64,000 bases of DNA from Tepidibacter aestuarii (GTDB lineage Bacteria > Bacillota > Clostridia > Peptostreptococcales > Peptostreptococcaceae), in NCBI RefSeq assembly GCF_934924865.1, contig NZ_OW235315.1, positions 3,564,321 to 3,628,320 of the forward strand, written 5' to 3'. Positions within the stretch are counted from its first letter, which is position 1. Every line of letters starts with the position of its first letter. Shown piece after piece: positions 61,899-64,000 of this stretch. A program made the translations under genes and the position numbers. The notes under the pieces are model-generated. The model saw only the letters and a program-made list of their open reading frames with translations. It searched no databases and was not told the DNA's origin.

Positions 61899-62428
61899 TA
61901 ATTGTATAATTTTCTTATATATAAAATAATGCTTATTTGATTAAATAAGCATTATTTTTTTTACTTTATATAGGTAATTATATAAATTTTGAGTTCTAGA
62001 TAATACTGATGAAAGAGCTACACTTCCAACTATTTTTAAGCAACGGAGTCCATAGGGATTATTGGCGACATGAGTCAGTGTGTAGCAACTAAACGAATTT
62101 TTTGTAAAATATGTTCCACATTAAACAATTTATTTTTATACTTAGACATGATAACTGATATTGATATAAATATAAACCTCTATAATAATATATTTTGTAA
62201 AAATGTCCACTAAATGTCCAATAAAAACTTACATAATTAAAAATTAAATTTGGATTTATATCTGATAATAATATTAATTAGTATACTATACTTTCTGAGT
62301 CTTTGAAAAGGAAGTTATTTGGTTAATTTGATTAATTTTAGGAATACTATAAAAATAAAGTTTGTTTAATTGAAACACTTTATTAAATAGCTTAAATACG
62401 GAGTGTCTATAATTCGGAGGAATGAATC
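61899..62428. other. gene-free stretch with a 70-bp GC-richer element
   Basis: Past the speB terminator, 62017-62086 is bounded by GCTACAC and GTGTAGC and is clearly richer in G and C than its surroundings. Both strands read open there (for example SNGVHRDYWRHES forward and THVANNPYGLRCLKIVGS on the reverse). It may be a remnant of a gene or mobile element, or a structured RNA. I cannot decide. The rest is AT-rich with no feature. Confidence 0.4.
61925..61961 (+). terminator. terminator after speB
   Basis: AATAATGCTTATTT pairs with AAATAAGCATTATT, followed by a T run. Confidence 0.92.
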
Positions 62429-63520
62429 ATGAACAAAGAAATTGTTTCTGATAAGCAGGGAATACTTCTTGTAATTATGTTTATAGTAGGTACATCATCG
62501 ATAATAATAACTGGATTAGAAGCTGAAAAGGATTTATGGTTAGCTATCATTTTATCAATATTAATGGCGTTACCTATGATACTTATATACAGTCGTATCC
62601 ATAGTATATTTCTAGAAAAAGACTTGTTTGATATTGTTGAAATATGTTTTGGAAACTTTCTAGGAAAAGTAATTGGCTTATTATATACTTGGTTTGCTTT
62701 TCATTTATCATCCTTTGTTATTCGCGATTTTGGAGAATTTTCTGTTGTTATTGGTATGCGTGATACGCCTATGATAGTTATAATGATAATTACTGCAATC
62801 CTATATATATGGGCAGTAAAGGAAGGAATTGAAGTATTAGGGAGGGTTGCAGAATTTTTTTCTATAATACTTGTAGTATTCATATATACAACAATATTAT
62901 TATCAATTCCTAATATGGATATAAATAATATCTATCCTGTATTATCTAATGGTATAAAACCAGTTATAAAAGGAGCTTTTTCAGTATTTGCATTCCCGTT
63001 TGCAGAACTAATAATATTCACTATGGCTTTTTCTGGATTTAAGACAAGAAAATCATCCTACACAGTTTATATTTATGGTTTATTAATAGGTGGAATAATA
63101 ATACTTTCTACTTCTTTAGCTAATATTTTAATTTTAGGATTAGATGCAGCTGCAATCAGATATTTTCCTTCGTACGCTGCTGTTTCAAGACTAAATATAG
63201 GGAATTTTTTACAAAGGATAGAAATAATAATATCAGGTATATTTTTAATAGGTGGATTTATTAAAGGAAGTATATGTTTATTAGTTGCCTGTAAAGGAGT
63301 TGCAAAAATATTTAGATATAAGGATTATAGGTTTGTAGTAACTCCTTTTACATTACTGTTGGTTAATTTATCTTTTCTACTATATGGTAATGTAATGGAG
63401 TTCTTCTATTGGTCTTTTAAGGTATGGCCTTATTATGCTTTTTTGTTTCAAGTAATTTTACCTATTATTATATGGATTACTGCTGAAATAAAGAAAAAGC
63501 AGTTTGTGAATATAAAATGA
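62429..63520 (+). CDS. GerAB-type spore germination permease (GerAB/ArcD/ProY family)
   Basis: The 363-residue membrane protein has ten predicted helices. It opens with NKEIVSDKQGILLVIMFIVG and has VIGLLYTWFAFHLSSFVIRDF, both typical of endospore germinant-receptor B subunits. These proteins sit in the spore inner membrane and bind or pass germinants. The A and C subunit genes do not follow: the next gene is on the other strand, and no ger gene precedes it here. So it is an orphan B subunit. GGAGG precedes the ATG. Confidence 0.9.
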   Translation: MNKEIVSDKQGILLVIMFIVGTSSIIITGLEAEKDLWLAIILSILMALPMILIYSRIHSIFLEKDLFDIVEICFGNFLGKVIGLLYTWFAFHLSSFVIRDFGEFSVVIGMRDTPMIVIMIITAILYIWAVKEGIEVLGRVAEFFSIILVVFIYTTILLSIPNMDINNIYPVLSNGIKPVIKGAFSVFAFPFAELIIFTMAFSGFKTRKSSYTVYIYGLLIGGIIILSTSLANILILGLDAAAIRYFPSYAAVSRLNIGNFLQRIEIIISGIFLIGGFIKGSICLLVACKGVAKIFRYKDYRFVVTPFTLLLVNLSFLLYGNVMEFFYWSFKVWPYYAFLFQVILPIIIWITAEIKKKQFVNIK

Positions 63521-63546
63521 TGTCAACTCAACATAATTATTTAAAA

Positions 63547-63577
63547 AAATGGAGCCTGTTAAGACTTGTTGGCTCCG
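63547..63577 (-). terminator. terminator of the edge gene (minus strand)
   Basis: GGAGCC and GGCTCC form a stem, and on the minus strand seven T residues follow. It serves the gene ending at 63586. Confidence 0.75.
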
Positions 63578-63585
63578 TGAATATA

Positions 63586-63996
63586 TTATATATTTGAATT
63601 ATAAAAATACTTATACCAATTTACAAATGTATAATTATCTTTTAAAACAGATTCTGATTCATAAGTACTATCTATAGATTCTTGAATAGATAGTACTTTT
63701 TTATATGTAGATTTAATTTTACTTATGGCATCATCAGACAAACCTGTATTTATATCTGCTTTATTCATAGATTCATGTATATCATATATATCATCTGCTA
63801 TATCAGATAGGCTATTATCATTTTTTAAATTTAAATATAACTGACTTGTTATGTATTTGTATTTTATAAGTGAATTTCCTCTTAGATTTCCATACACATC
63901 TATTAATGTAATAATTTCAAATAAAGTATTTTGCGTAGTAGTTATTTTATGAGAATAATTATATCCAATTTCATTTCTTAGCTTTAGATTAGACAT
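63586..63996 (-). CDS. unrecognised protein at the window edge
   Basis: The 136-codon frame is mostly helical and polar and is rich in Asn, Ser, Tyr and Lys, with no membrane span (SNLKLRNEIGYNYSHKITTT; NWYKYFYNSNI at the end). Only four bases upstream of the ATG are visible, so it may be longer and the start is uncertain. I recognise no family. Confidence 0.5.
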   Translation of the reverse strand: MSNLKLRNEIGYNYSHKITTTQNTLFEIITLIDVYGNLRGNSLIKYKYITSQLYLNLKNDNSLSDIADDIYDIHESMNKADINTGLSDDAISKIKSTYKKVLSIQESIDSTYESESVLKDNYTFVNWYKYFYNSNI

Positions 63997-64000
63997 ATAT

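Overview
The window is AT-rich DNA from a low-GC Gram-positive, spore-forming, probably strictly anaerobic bacterium of the class Clostridia. The evidence is AGGAGG-type ribosome binding sites, GTG/TTG starts, a WalRK operon, a SigV/RsiV-type ECF pair, a CIRCE-controlled small heat-shock gene and a GerAB-type germination permease. The family Peptostreptococcaceae or a relative is a guess. I saw no rRNA, tRNA, CRISPR array or intact insertion sequence.

Layout. 0-6.4 kb: a truncated MerR fragment, a PP2C-like phosphatase, a family 4 glycosyltransferase, a cyclase/MarR operon with tandem operators, a Cache-domain chemoreceptor and a VanZ remnant. 6.4-15 kb: the cell-wall operon walR-walK-(secreted protein)-yycH-yycI, then walJ-htrA, then a TPR membrane protein and rlmH. 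15-26.8 kb: an accessory patchwork with LysR/DUF4865, an FMN-binding protein, a DUF523 (TudS-like) protein, related intergenic repeats, a rhodanese lipoprotein facing a four-helix membrane protein, an EamA/MarR pair, a broken GNAT gene, a DUF2975/HTH/DUF3955 operon, a metallo-beta-lactamase-fold protein and an FUSC-like membrane protein. 26.8-33 kb: a three-gene operon (BCCT transporter, cysteine-rich 2x[4Fe-4S] protein, aromatic ammonia-lyase homologue) behind a near-consensus sigma-54 promoter, divergent from a sigma-54 activator. The lyase lacks the Ala-Ser-Gly that forms the MIO cofactor, and with a betaine-type transporter beside it the best reading is an ergothionase-like trimethylammonia-lyase, that is, a catabolic operon for ergothioneine or another aromatic betaine.

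33-41 kb: YjdM/PhnA, a Crp/Fnr regulator with two YdcZ transporters, YjjG, Hsp20, Nudix, an AraC-EamA-CsaA cluster and BrnQ. 41-54.4 kb: a sulfur-handling island. It holds a CGGC-domain gene broken by one in-frame stop, a split YeeE/YedE transporter with TusA between its halves, a LysR regulator, an APC transporter, a CoA-disulfide reductase fused to rhodanese, a full-length YeeE/YedE, a DUF2935 protein, and a three-domain rhodanese lipoprotein coupled to a second four-helix membrane protein resembling the one at 18.4 kb. A ~100-bp repeat lies upstream of the LysR gene and again upstream of the reductase. These parts suggest capture of sulfane sulfur outside the cell, import through YeeE/YedE, and hand-over to TusA and the reductase.

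54.4-64 kb: exonuclease III, a GNAT protein, an ECF sigma/anti-sigma pair behind two tandem ECF-type promoters, the polyamine genes speA-speD-speE-speB (with a 60-bp perfect palindrome at the end of speA and three GTTTAC-N5-GTAAAC sites before speD), a GerAB-type permease and an unrecognised protein at the edge. All identifications come from reading the sequence; no database search was run.
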